From the NCBI GenBank assembly GCA_963844865.1, contig CAWJPY010000006.1:248001-312000 (forward strand): a DNA stretch of 64,000 nt. The letters run 5' to 3'. Position numbers and translations under genes: made by a program. Under the pieces are notes generated by a model. The model was not told where the DNA came from, did no database searches, and saw only the letters and a list, made by a program, of their open reading frames with translations. The DNA is from CAWJPY01 sp963844865. GTDB lineage: Bacteria > Acidobacteriota > Thermoanaerobaculia > Thermoanaerobaculales > Sulfomarinibacteraceae. Positions 18,685 to 27,490 of this stretch are shown here, one piece after another. The stretch's first letter is position 1, and each line of letters opens with the position of its first letter.

Positions 18685-21522
18685 TCAGCGCAGCACCGAG
18701 GCCAGCGCACCGAGGCCCGCCTCGACGTCCTTCCCGAGGTGGATCCGGACCACCCTCCGGCCGTGGTCCACGAGGGAGCGGTAGTCGCCCAGGGCCTGGG
18801 CCCGGTGCAGGGTGGCGAAGCCGTAGGGCGTGCCCGGGATCTCCAGGTCGCGGGCGGGGTCGGCGGTGAGGAGCACGAAGACCCCCGTGTTCGGACCGCC
18901 CTTGTGGAGCTGGCCCGTGGAGTGCAGGTAGCGGGGCCCGTAGCCCAGGGTGGTCGCCACCTGGAGCCGGTTGCGCAGGCGCGTCCTGGTCTGGTCGAGC
19001 CTGTGGTCCCTCTCGGGCGTGGCGCGGAAGTAGGCCAAGAGCGCCAGGTAGTCGCCGGGGCCGATGCCTTCCAGGAACCTCTTGAGGTACGCCTTGACCC
19101 CCCGCGCGGCGCGGCCGGACGGCGCCGGGCCGGGGGCGTACACCGCGAGGCCCGAGCCGCTGATCGCCGGCTCCCCCTCGCCGAAGGACCCCTCCTGCTG
19201 CCACTTCTCGAGCAGCTTCTTGGTGTTCTCCTTGCTCTCGGCCACGTTGGGCTGGTCGAAGGCGTCCACCCCCAGGATCGACCCCGCCACGGCGGTGGCC
19301 AGCTCCCAGTGGAGGAACTCGGCGCCCAGGCCCACCTTGTGGGCGAGCTCGATGTGGACCACCGGGTGCCCGGCCCTGGACAGCGCCCGGAACCGGTAGT
19401 CCGGGTCCTCGCCATGGGCGTCCTCGGCCAGCCTCAGGTGCACGAAGAGCCGGTCGCCGCCGTAGGCCTTGGTGGCCCCCGGGTGCTCGCCCGCCACGGG
19501 CAGCAGGCCGCGGCCCTCCTTGCCGGTGCTCTCCGCGATGAGCTGCTCCACCCACATGCCGAAGGGAGCGAGGGAGGCGGACGGCACGAAGGTCACCTTG
19601 TCGCGCCCGGCGCGTCCGAGCACGCCGAGGACCGCCCCCAGCTCCACACCGGGGCTGTGGGCGGCGGGGATCTCCGGCCCGCTCGAGGCGAGCATCCGGC
19701 GGGCGCTCTCCAGGACGGTCGCCACGTCCATGCCGAGGAGGGCCATGGGCACCATGCCGAAGTAGGAGAGGGCGGAGTAGCGGCCCCCGATGTCCTCGGG
19801 GTTCTCGAACACCCGGCGGAAGCCCTTCTCTCGCGCCTCGGCGACCAGCGGCGTGCCGGGGTCGGTGATGGCCACGAAACGGCTGCCCGGTTCGCCGACG
19901 CCGGCCTCGCGCACCTGGTCGTAGAAGTAGTGGAAGAAGCTGAGGGTCTCGGTGGTGGTCCCCGACTTGGAGGCGACGATGAACAGCGTGCGCGCCAGGT
20001 CCACCCGGTCCTCGATGTCGCCGATGGCGGCTGGATCGGTGTCGTCCAGCACGATCAGCTCCGGCCAGCCCTTCGCCGAGCCGAAGATCTGGCGGCACAC
20101 CTCGGGGCACAGGGAGCTGCCACCCATGCCGAGGTGGACCACATGGCCGAAGCCCTCGCCGCGGATCTCCTCGGCGAAGGCCGTGAGGTCGTCGACGCGA
20201 TCGGCGAGGGATGTGGGCGTGTCCAGCCAGCCCAGGCGGTTGCGGATCACCTCCTGGTGCTCCGGGTCCGACTTCCACAGGAAGGGGTCCCGGGCGTGGA
20301 GCCGCCGGGAGAGCTGCTGCTCGTCCAGGCCCTCCAGGGCCGAGGCGATGGTGGACGCCGCCGGGCCGGCGGCCACCTCCTGGCGGACGGCGTGGTCGCC
20401 CAGGAAGCGGGACCGCTCCCCCGCCAGGACGCCCATGAGCTTGTCGAAGGGGTCCACGAACTTGCGGATCCCCTCCTCGATGAGCTGGTCGGTGACCCGG
20501 TCCAGGTCGACGCCCACCTCGGCCAGGTCCGCCAGGACCCGCCGTGCCTCGTCCGTGCCCTCCTCCACCGTGTCGGCCACCACACCGTGGTCGGCGAAGG
20601 CGTCGATGGTGCGGTTGGGCATCGTGTTGACGGTGTGCGGCCCGATGAGGGGCTCCACGTATTTGACGTCGCTGTAGAGGGGGTTCTTGGTGCTCGTGCT
20701 CGCCCACAGCACCCGCTGCACCCTGGCCCCGGCGTCGGCCAGGCGCTGCCACCGCTCTCCGGCGAAGATCGCCTTGAAGCGCTCATAGGCGAGCTTGGCG
20801 TTGGCCACGGCCACCTTGCCCAGCAGGAGCTCCGGGCGCGGCCCTTCCGAGGAGGTGACCCGGGGACGGATGCGGTGATTCAAGAGCTCGTCCGAGAGGA
20901 CGTCGATGCGGCTGAGAAAGAAGCTCGCCACCGAGGCCACGCGGTCCACGGGCTTGCCCTCGTCCAGCCGCCGCTCCAGCGCTCGCACGTAGGCCTCGGC
21001 CACCGCCTGGTGGGCGCCGATGGAGAAGAGCAGGGTGACGTTCACGTTGATCCCCTCGTACAGGGCCTGCTCGATGGCGGGGGTCCCCGCCGGCGTGCCG
21101 GGGATCTTGATGAGCACGTTGGGCCGGTCCACCGCCGCGAAGAGCCGCCGCGCCTCCTCCAGCGTGGCGTCGGTGTCGTGGGCCAGGTACGGGGAGACCT
21201 CGAGGCTGACGAAGCCGTCCGCGCCGTCGGAGGCGTCGTACACCGGTCGCAGGACGTCGCAGGCGCCCTGGATGTCGGTGACCACCAGCTCCTCGTAGAT
21301 CTCCGACACGCTCCGCCCGGCCGCCACCAGCTCCCGGATCTGCTCGTCGTAGGCCTCGCCCTCGGACATGGCCTTGCTGAAGATCGCCGGGTTCGAGGTG
21401 ACCCCGCGGAGCCCCTCCTCCTGGACCCGTCGCTTCAGCTCGCCCCCGCGGATCATGGTCCGGGTGAGGTTGTCGATCCAGAAGCTCTGGCCGTGCTCGA
21501 TCAGCTCCAACAGCGGGTTCAT
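18685..21522 (-). CDS. tal-pgi: Bifunctional transaldolase / glucose-6-phosphate isomerase fusion
   Basis: 945 residues from ATG 21522, with GGGGAGA 6 bases upstream. The first 370 or so residues are transaldolase: VTSNPAIFSKA, and the Schiff-base lysine K139 in NVLIKIPGT, followed by GINVNVTLLFS. The remainder is phosphoglucose isomerase: VHLGMGGSSLCPEV, IVASKSGTTTETLSFF and EEFLHWEL-like GLGAEFLHWELATAV. The fusion joins the non-oxidative pentose phosphate pathway to glycolysis at fructose 6-phosphate. Such fusions are known in several phyla. No frame break is found in almost 2.9 kb, which contrasts with coxA next door. Confidence 0.93.
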   Translation of the reverse strand: MNPLLELIEHGQSFWIDNLTRTMIRGGELKRRVQEEGLRGVTSNPAIFSKAMSEGEAYDEQIRELVAAGRSVSEIYEELVVTDIQGACDVLRPVYDASDGADGFVSLEVSPYLAHDTDATLEEARRLFAAVDRPNVLIKIPGTPAGTPAIEQALYEGINVNVTLLFSIGAHQAVAEAYVRALERRLDEGKPVDRVASVASFFLSRIDVLSDELLNHRIRPRVTSSEGPRPELLLGKVAVANAKLAYERFKAIFAGERWQRLADAGARVQRVLWASTSTKNPLYSDVKYVEPLIGPHTVNTMPNRTIDAFADHGVVADTVEEGTDEARRVLADLAEVGVDLDRVTDQLIEEGIRKFVDPFDKLMGVLAGERSRFLGDHAVRQEVAAGPAASTIASALEGLDEQQLSRRLHARDPFLWKSDPEHQEVIRNRLGWLDTPTSLADRVDDLTAFAEEIRGEGFGHVVHLGMGGSSLCPEVCRQIFGSAKGWPELIVLDDTDPAAIGDIEDRVDLARTLFIVASKSGTTTETLSFFHYFYDQVREAGVGEPGSRFVAITDPGTPLVAEAREKGFRRVFENPEDIGGRYSALSYFGMVPMALLGMDVATVLESARRMLASSGPEIPAAHSPGVELGAVLGVLGRAGRDKVTFVPSASLAPFGMWVEQLIAESTGKEGRGLLPVAGEHPGATKAYGGDRLFVHLRLAEDAHGEDPDYRFRALSRAGHPVVHIELAHKVGLGAEFLHWELATAVAGSILGVDAFDQPNVAESKENTKKLLEKWQQEGSFGEGEPAISGSGLAVYAPGPAPSGRAARGVKAYLKRFLEGIGPGDYLALLAYFRATPERDHRLDQTRTRLRNRLQVATTLGYGPRYLHSTGQLHKGGPNTGVFVLLTADPARDLEIPGTPYGFATLHRAQALGDYRSLVDHGRRVVRIHLGKDVEAGLGALASVLR

Positions 21523-21570
21523 GATGCTCTCCCCTCGCGCTCGCTCGTCGTTGTCGTCACTCTCCTGCAA

Positions 21571-22059
21571 CTAGCCGCCACCGCCGTCCCCTTCCCGCGC
21601 GTCCCCACCACCGCAGAAGCGCGCCTCGATGGCGTCGATCTTGGTGAGGCGGCGGCGATGCCTCTCCGCCCCGCTGAAGCGCGCCGCCACGAAGGTGCGG
21701 ACGATCTCCAGCGCCAGCTCGATGCCGAGCACGCGCTGCCCGAGGCAGAGGACGTTGACGTCGTCGTGCTCCACGGACTGGTGGGCGGTGTAGGTGTCGT
21801 GGCAGACCCCGGCGCGGATGCCGGGGAACTTGTTGGCGGCGACGCTCACCCCCACCGCGCTCCCGCACACCAGCACCCCGCGCTCGGCGCGGCCCGAGCG
21901 CACCGCCTCCGCCACCGCCTCGGCGAAGTCCGGGTAGTCCACCGGCGCGGGACCGTGTGTGCCCAGGTCCAGGACCTCGTGGCCGAGGCCCTCGAGCTCG
22001 GCGACCAGGGTGTCCTTGTACTCGTAACCCGCATGGTCGGCAGCCACGGCGAGGTTCAT
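21571..22059 (-). CDS. rpiB: Ribose 5-phosphate isomerase B
   Basis: 162 residues from ATG 22059. Family motifs: VAADHAGYEYKD (residues 5-16), HEVLDLGTHGPAPVDYPDFA, and VLVCGSAVGVSVAANKFPG with catalytic Cys65, then CHDTYTAHQSVEHDDVNVLCLG. It interconverts ribose 5-phosphate and ribulose 5-phosphate. The C-terminal tail is Gly-rich and low in complexity. It is the first gene of the minus-strand operon rpiB, tal-pgi, zwf, pgl, glk, mscS; 48 bases separate it from tal-pgi. Confidence 0.9.
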   Translation of the reverse strand: MNLAVAADHAGYEYKDTLVAELEGLGHEVLDLGTHGPAPVDYPDFAEAVAEAVRSGRAERGVLVCGSAVGVSVAANKFPGIRAGVCHDTYTAHQSVEHDDVNVLCLGQRVLGIELALEIVRTFVAARFSGAERHRRRLTKIDAIEARFCGGGDAREGDGGGG

Positions 22060-22337
22060 CGACAGCCCCTTCCCGGGGTCCGCACCCACCATCGACATGT
22101 GGATGGGGACGGTCCCAGCACTGACGGCACCGCCTCGACGGGCGGGATGGTGATGGCGCCCACGGCCCTTCCCTCGCTGCGGCGGCGACGTCCGCCGCGG
22201 CCTCAGCAGGTCATCCTCACCCGGATCACACCCGCGGAACCAGGGGGCACACCCCCATGAGCACGCCGGGGATCGGCGGAGACAGCGCGGCCGGAGCCTC
22301 CGTCCCCGCCGCTCGCACCACGCTCTCGTCGGCCGGG

Positions 22338-22460
22338 CGGGCGGGCGGCTCTGCATCTCTGCGCCTCTGCGTTCCTTCTTCCCCGGGGGGTGGGGGGCTT
22401 CGCGCCTTCGCGCCTCTGCGCCTTTGCGTTGCTCTCTCGGGCGGGCGGCTCTGCGCTGCC
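22338..22460. repeat. Dispersed repeat family 3 (AACGCAAAGRCGC / AACGCAGAGGCGC), copy 1, inverted
   Basis: The 700-base divergent gap 22060-22759 has no believable gene and no clear promoter that I can defend. Its main feature is a run of CTCTGCGCCTCTGCGTT and CGCGCCTTCGCGCC words. Read on the minus strand it has the same order as the blocks at 29600-29720 and 42711-42836: GCCGCCCGCCC, AACGCAAAGGCGC, GCGAAGCCCCC, GGGGAAGAA, AACGCAGAGGCGCAGAG. Confidence 0.75.
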
Positions 22461-22759
22461 ACTCGCCGCCGCCGATGGCCGCCGCTGCTCCCGGCCTCTG
22501 TCGCCGACGCCGCCGGCTGCCTCATCCCGTCACAAGGCGGAGGGACCGCGCATCACAGAACCTGGTTCGGAGAGGCAACCACACTTCGGAATCGCGTCGA
22601 CCAACGTCGCTGTTAACCATCACGAGCTGCGATGAAGGCGAGCGAACGGTCCTTTTCAGCGACCGACATCTGTGGGTCCTCTGCGATCCGGAGCTCGGGG
22701 CGCCGGCCCGTGGCCGGCGGGGCCACGGCGCCGAGGACCTGGAAGCGAGGGGGCGCGGC

Positions 22760-23683
22760 GTGCCGGTGAACTCACCCTTCAACACGGCCTCACCGCAGGC
22801 GGCGGAGATCGCGAGCCTGTACTGGTTCGTGCTCGGCATCTGCATCTTCCTGCTGGTGGTGGTGGTCGGCTCCCTCACCTTCATCCTGATCCGGTATCGC
22901 GGCTCGAGGGGCCACGAGGCCTCCAAGCGGCAGGAGAACATCCTCCTCGAGGTCGCCTGGACCGCCATCCCCCTGCTCATGGTGGGCGCGATCTTCGGCT
23001 ACACCCTGCGCACCATGCACCTGGTCTACCCTCCCGCGGGAAACCGGGCCCCCGACATACGGATCGTCGCCCACCAGTGGTTCTGGGAGGTCCACTACCC
23101 GCAGCTCGACGTGTCCACCGCCAACGAGATCCACGTGCCGGTGGGCCAGGACCTGCTCTTCATGCTCAACTCGGCGGACGTGATCCACGACTTCTGGGTG
23201 CCGCGCCTCGACCGCAAGATCGACGTCACTCCCGCCTACCCCGTCCATCTGTGGATGCACGTGACCAAGCCCGGCGTCTACCTGGGTACCTGCGCCGAGT
23301 ACTGCGGCGCCGGCCACGCCTACATGCGCATCCGGGTCGTGGCGCAGGCGCCGGACGAGTTCGCGGCCTGGGCGGCGGAGCAGGCCAAGCCCCACGCCAC
23401 GCCCACCACCCAGGACGCCATCGACGGGGAGAAGATCTTCACCAGCCGCACCTGCGCCAACTGTCATGCCGTGAAGGGGACGTCCGCCGACGGCGACGTG
23501 GGGCCCGACCTCACCCACCTGGGCAGCCGCTCGACCATCGCCTCGGGGGCGGCGGACAACACCCCCGAAAAGCTCAGCCAGTGGCTGAAGAAACCAGACT
23601 CCATCAAGCCCGGCAGCCACATGCCGAACCTCCAGCTTTCAGACGCCGAGGTCCGGAAGCTCGTGGCCTACCTGGAGGGTTGA
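22760..23683 (+). CDS. coxB: Cytochrome c oxidase subunit II with fused cytochrome c (caa3 type)
   Basis: 307 residues from GTG 22760 (GAGGGGG upstream; GTG 22766 is an alternative). Two N-terminal membrane helices (about 20-45 and 65-85) precede a periplasmic cupredoxin domain. Its CuA ligands are visible: H143 in VIHDFW, then C178, E180, C182, H186 and M189 in TCAEYCGAGHAYM. The C-terminal domain is a class I cytochrome c with CANCH (C232-H236) and axial M288 in GSHMPN. It accepts electrons and passes them to subunit I. First gene of the respiratory operon. Confidence 0.95.
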   Translation: MPVNSPFNTASPQAAEIASLYWFVLGICIFLLVVVVGSLTFILIRYRGSRGHEASKRQENILLEVAWTAIPLLMVGAIFGYTLRTMHLVYPPAGNRAPDIRIVAHQWFWEVHYPQLDVSTANEIHVPVGQDLLFMLNSADVIHDFWVPRLDRKIDVTPAYPVHLWMHVTKPGVYLGTCAEYCGAGHAYMRIRVVAQAPDEFAAWAAEQAKPHATPTTQDAIDGEKIFTSRTCANCHAVKGTSADGDVGPDLTHLGSRSTIASGAADNTPEKLSQWLKKPDSIKPGSHMPNLQLSDAEVRKLVAYLEG

Positions 23684-23686
23684 CGA

Positions 23687-25351
23687 ATGGCGACCATCCC
23701 GTCCGCCACCGAGGGCCCGGTCACCGACCGGTCCGCCGCGCCGCCCCAGGGCCTCTTCTCCTGGGTCTCCTCCACCGACCACAAGAAGATCGGCATCATG
23801 TACTTTGTGGCCGGCTTCGCGTTCTTCCTCCTTCGGAGGGCTCGAGGCGCTGGTCATGCGCATCCAGCTCGCGCGCCCCAACGAGCATCTCCTGACCCCG
23901 GAGGCCTACAACCAGCTCTTCACCATGCACGGCACCACCATGATCTTCCTGGTGCTGGTGCCGATGCTGATCGGCTTCTCCACCTACTTCGTGCCGCTCA
24001 TGATCGGCGCCAAGGACATGGTCTTCCCGCGCCTGAACGCCTTCAGCTTCTGGGCTGTTCCTGTTCGGCGGGCTGCTCCTGTACTTCAGCTTTCTCGCCG
24101 GCGGCGGCCCCGACGCCGGCTGGTTCAGCTACGCCCCCCTGACCGAGAAGCCCTACTCCTTCGACCCGGGGCCTGGACTACTGGGCGCTGGGCCTGCTCG
24201 CCATCGGCGTGGGCACCGTGTCCGCGGGCATCAACCTCATCGTCACCATCTTCAACCTGCGGGTGCGCGGGCATGACCATCCGCCGCCTGCCCCTGTTCG
24301 TGTGGATGGTGCTGGTCAACTCCTTCGTGATCGTCCTCGCCCTGCCGGCCCTCAACGCCGCCCTGGTGATGCTGCTCCTGGACCGGCTGCTGCAGGCCTC
24401 ACTTCTTCACCCCCGCCACCGGCGGCACGCCCATCCTGTGGCAGCACTACCTTCTGGATCTTCGGCCACCCCGAGGTCTACATCATGATCCTGCCGGCCT
24501 TCGGGATCATCTCCGAGGTGATCCCCGTGTTCTCCCGCAAGCCCATCTTCGGCTACGACTTCCTCGCCGCCTCCACCGTGGCCATCGGCTTCCTGAGCTT
24601 CGCGGTGTGGGTCCACCACATGTTCGCGGTGGGCCTGGGCTTCCCCGTGTACTACGCCTTCGCGGCCGGCAGCATGCTGATCGCGGTCCCCACGGGGGTG
24701 AAGATCTTCAACTGGATCGCCACCATGTGGGGCGGGACCATCCGCTTCTCCACGGCCATGCTGTTCGCCGTCGGCTTCATCGTCGAGTTCACCATGGGTG
24801 GGCTGAGCGGGATCATCTTCGCCGCCGTGCCCCTGGACTGGCAGATGACCGACAGCTACTTCGTGGTGGCCCACTTCCACTACGTCCTCTTCGGGGGCAC
24901 CGCCCTCGCCCTCTTCTCCGGCGCCTACTACTGGTTCCCCAAGATCACCGGCAGGCTGCTGGACGAGCGGCTGGGCAAGTGGCACTTCTGGCTGACCATC
25001 ATCGGCTTCAACCTGACCTTCTTCGTGCAGCACTTCGCCGGCCTGGCGGGCATGGCCCGCCGGGTGTACACCTACCCCGCCCTGCCCTGGCTGCCGACGC
25101 TGAACATGCTGTCCACCATCGGCTCCTACATCATCGGCATCTCGGTCCTCCTCTTCATCTGGAACGTGTTCAGGACCCTGCGCCGAGGCGAGCCCGCCGG
25201 CGACAACCCGTGGGACGGCTGGAGCCTGGAGTGGGCCACCTCGTCGCCGCCCGCCGAGCACAACTTCGAGCGCGTGCCGCCGGTGCGCGGGCGCCGTCCG
25301 CTGTATGACCTGGCCCACCCCGAGGCGGTAGCCGCCGGCGAGGAGGGCTGA
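23687..25351 (+). CDS. coxA: Cytochrome c oxidase subunit I, frame broken by six single-base insertions
   Basis: About 552 residues after correction. Recognisable segments: LFSWVSSTDHKKIGIMY, FTMHGTTMIFLVLVPM, FWIFGHPEVYIMILPAFG (CuB His and cross-linked Tyr region), VWVHHMFAVG and VAHFHYVLFGG. Extra single bases lie near 23833, 24054, 24172, 24272, 24401 and 24451, all in the first half; deleting one base at each gives continuous, conserved subunit I sequence. Six insertions restore the original phase, and the second half reads normally to TGA. The neighbouring genes are intact. The enzyme reduces O2 and pumps protons. I think the gene is functional and the sequence is locally wrong. Confidence 0.88.
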
Positions 25352-25353
25352 GC

Positions 25354-25908
25354 ATGGCCACCGAGAGGCACCGCCTGGCCGTCGACATGTTCGTGCTCGG
25401 GGAGTCCGTCTTCTTCGCGATCCTCATCATGGCCTACGTGCTCTACCACCAGCAGACCGCGGAGCACAGCGGGACCCTGCTCGACGTCGGGCGCACCGGC
25501 GTCTTCTCGGCCTTCCTGTTCGGCTCCTCCGCCACCATGTGGCGGGTGGAGGCCAACGCCCGCCGCGGCCGGCACCGCCGGATGCTCCTCTGGCTCGGAG
25601 TCACCATCCTCTTCGGCGCCACCTTCCTGGGCGGCCAGGGGTGGGAGTACTACGGCCTCATCCAGCAGAACGTCACCATCCGGCACAGCCTCTTCGGCAC
25701 CACCTTCTTCACCCTCACCGGCTTCCACGGGGCGCACGTGGCCATCGGGCTCCTGATCCTGGGCATCATGGCCGCCCTCGGCCTGGGGTCCAGCCGTGAG
25801 GTGGTGCGCACCAAGGGCATTCCCGCCGCCGCCGTGTACTGGCACTTCGTGGACGCGGTGTGGGTGTTCATCTTCTCCATCGTCTACCTGTGGGGGGCCC
25901 TGGCATGA
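25354..25908 (+). CDS. coxC: Cytochrome c oxidase subunit III
   Basis: 184 residues with five hydrophobic helices, the short bacterial form. The motifs LGESVFFAILIM (conserved Glu), QGWEYYGL, FTLTGFHGAHV and YWHFVDAVWVFIF are diagnostic for subunit III. It stabilises subunit I and lies two bases behind coxA. The stop overlaps the start of ctaG (ATGA). Confidence 0.93.
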   Translation: MATERHRLAVDMFVLGESVFFAILIMAYVLYHQQTAEHSGTLLDVGRTGVFSAFLFGSSATMWRVEANARRGRHRRMLLWLGVTILFGATFLGGQGWEYYGLIQQNVTIRHSLFGTTFFTLTGFHGAHVAIGLLILGIMAALGLGSSREVVRTKGIPAAAVYWHFVDAVWVFIFSIVYLWGALA

Positions 25909-26705
25909 CCACCGGTCACCTGCTGGCCATCGCCTGGGAGTTCGAGCCCTCCATCGTGGTCGGCTGCGCCCTCCTGCTGGTCGCCCACCTGGCCGTCGTG
26001 CGCACGAGCTCGCCCCGCCACACCGCCTGGTGGACGGCGGGCGTGGTGATCCTGCTCCTCGACCTGTGCGGGCCCCTGGACGTCCTGGGCGACACCTATC
26101 TCTTCAGCGCCCACATGGGCGAGCACCTCGTCCTGCTCCTGGTGGTGCCGCTGCTGCTGCTGCTCGGGGTGCCGGAGAACGTGGCGCGACGGGCCCTCCT
26201 GGTGCCCTGGGTGGACGCCGCCGAGCGCGTCCTGTCGCGGCCCCTCCTCGCCTGGACCATCGCCGTGGTGACCCTGTGGGCGTGGCACGTGCCCGCCCTG
26301 TACGACCTCACCCTCATCAACGAGAACATCCACATCCTGGAGCACATCAGCTTCCTCGTCACCGCCACCATCTTCTGGTGGCCGGTGCTGACGCCGGTGC
26401 CGGAGCGGCGCATGCCGGCCCTGACCGCAGTGGTCTACCTGTGGACCGCCATGATCGCCAACACCATCCTCGGGGTGCTGCTGACCTTCGCCCCGGTGCC
26501 GCTCTACCCGGGCTACCTGAACCCCTCCGACGAGCTCGGGGCCTTGGACCTGATCCGCAACGTCTGGCACCTCACCCCCCTGGCCGACCAACAGGCCGGA
26601 GGCGTCCTGATGTGGGTGGTGGGGATGTTCGTGTTCGCCCTGGCCAGCTTCGCCGTCATGGTGCGGTGGTACCGTGAGCCCGATCTCGAGCTGGAAGAAG
26701 CGTGA
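25905..26705 (+). CDS. ctaG: CtaG-like cytochrome c oxidase assembly protein
   Basis: 266 residues, about seven membrane helices. It matches the caa3_CtaG family (Bacillus CtaG type), with the conserved SAHMGEHLVLLLVVPLLLLL, HVPALYDLTL and ILEHISFLVTATIFWWP segments carrying membrane His residues thought to bind copper. In Bacillus the protein is needed for caa3 oxidase formation, probably at the CuA or CuB site. It overlaps coxC by four bases, which supports that role. It is not the Cox11-type CtaG of proteobacteria. Confidence 0.85.
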   Translation: MTTGHLLAIAWEFEPSIVVGCALLLVAHLAVVRTSSPRHTAWWTAGVVILLLDLCGPLDVLGDTYLFSAHMGEHLVLLLVVPLLLLLGVPENVARRALLVPWVDAAERVLSRPLLAWTIAVVTLWAWHVPALYDLTLINENIHILEHISFLVTATIFWWPVLTPVPERRMPALTAVVYLWTAMIANTILGVLLTFAPVPLYPGYLNPSDELGALDLIRNVWHLTPLADQQAGGVLMWVVGMFVFALASFAVMVRWYREPDLELEEA

Positions 26706-26720
26706 GGAGGAGGAGTCGGA

Positions 26721-26963
26721 ATGGACGACCAGCCGGTGCAACACATCCAGGCCGCTCTCCGTGAGAAGCACGAGGACTGGCCCACCCCCAGGGAGCTCGA
26801 CGTCCCCCCGCCGACCTATCGGCCGGCGATGCTGGCCCTGGGCATGGTCCTCTTGGTGTGGGGCTTCGTCACCTCGTGGTGGATCACGGCGGTGGGCGCC
26901 ATCGTCGGCGCCTTCGCCATCCACGGCTGGGTCCGAGAGCTGATTGATGTGCGCCGCACCTGA
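26721..26963 (+). CDS. Small membrane protein, likely oxidase subunit IV-like
   Basis: 80 residues after an excellent ribosome site (GAGGAGGAGGAG). A polar N-terminal half holds PTPRELDVPPPTYRP. Two short helices follow (about 34-51 and 53-68). Small two-helix proteins in this position of oxidase operons are often subunit IV or assembly partners. The family is not certain. It overlaps the Rieske gene start by 17 bases, tying the oxidase and bc genes into one transcript. Confidence 0.6.
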   Translation: MDDQPVQHIQAALREKHEDWPTPRELDVPPPTYRPAMLALGMVLLVWGFVTSWWITAVGAIVGAFAIHGWVRELIDVRRT

Positions 26964-27471
26964 GGAGCCGACCCTGTTCCCGGGCAAGGACAGCGGCCCG
27001 TCCCGGCGCGCCCTGCTGAGCTGGGTCATCATCGGCGCCGGCGCCGTCACGGGGGCCCTCCTCGGCCTGCCGTTCGTGGGCTTTCTCTTCCTGCCGTACC
27101 TGCGCCGCACCCCGGCCAACTGGCAGCGGGTGGGCAAGCTGGAGAGCTTCACGGTCGGCGACACCGTGGAGGTGACCTTCAAGGACCCGTCGTCGCTGCC
27201 GTGGGCGGGGGTCACGGCACGCAGCGGCGCGTACCTGCGCCGCACCGGTGAAAGCGAGTTCATCGCGTTCGCCGTCAACTGCACCCACCTCGGGTGCATC
27301 GTGCGCTGGGTGAGCGGGCCCGGGCTGTTCCTGTGTCCCTGCCACGGCGGCGTCTACTACGCGGACGGCCGGGTGGCCGCGGGGCCGCCGCCCCATGACC
27401 TGTATCGATACCAGACACGGGTGCGCAGGGGCTGGGTCGAGCTCCAGACCAGACCGATTCCGATCCAGTAG
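26947..27471 (+). CDS. qcrA: Rieske iron-sulfur protein of the cytochrome bc complex
   Basis: 174 residues from ATG 26947. One N-terminal membrane helix (about 22-50) follows SRRALLSW, a weak twin-arginine-like context. The [2Fe-2S] domain has NCTHLGC (C112, H114, C117) and CPCHGGVYYADG (C130, C132, H133), with all ligands and the disulfide pair present. It moves electrons from quinol to the c-type heme. It is followed after 19 bases by cytochrome b. Confidence 0.93.
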   Translation: MCAAPEEPTLFPGKDSGPSRRALLSWVIIGAGAVTGALLGLPFVGFLFLPYLRRTPANWQRVGKLESFTVGDTVEVTFKDPSSLPWAGVTARSGAYLRRTGESEFIAFAVNCTHLGCIVRWVSGPGLFLCPCHGGVYYADGRVAAGPPPHDLYRYQTRVRRGWVELQTRPIPIQ

Positions 27472-27490
27472 GAGGGCAGGGAATGCGACC

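Noticed and set aside
17095..22260. 1721-residue open frame on the plus strand
   Set aside because: Antisense to zwf, tal-pgi and rpiB, which carry full motifs; it is a codon-bias shadow.
23687..25351. Programmed +1 frameshifting in coxA
   Set aside because: Six sites with no common slippery motif or stop-codon context; the same pattern appears in unrelated genes, so error or assembly effects fit better.
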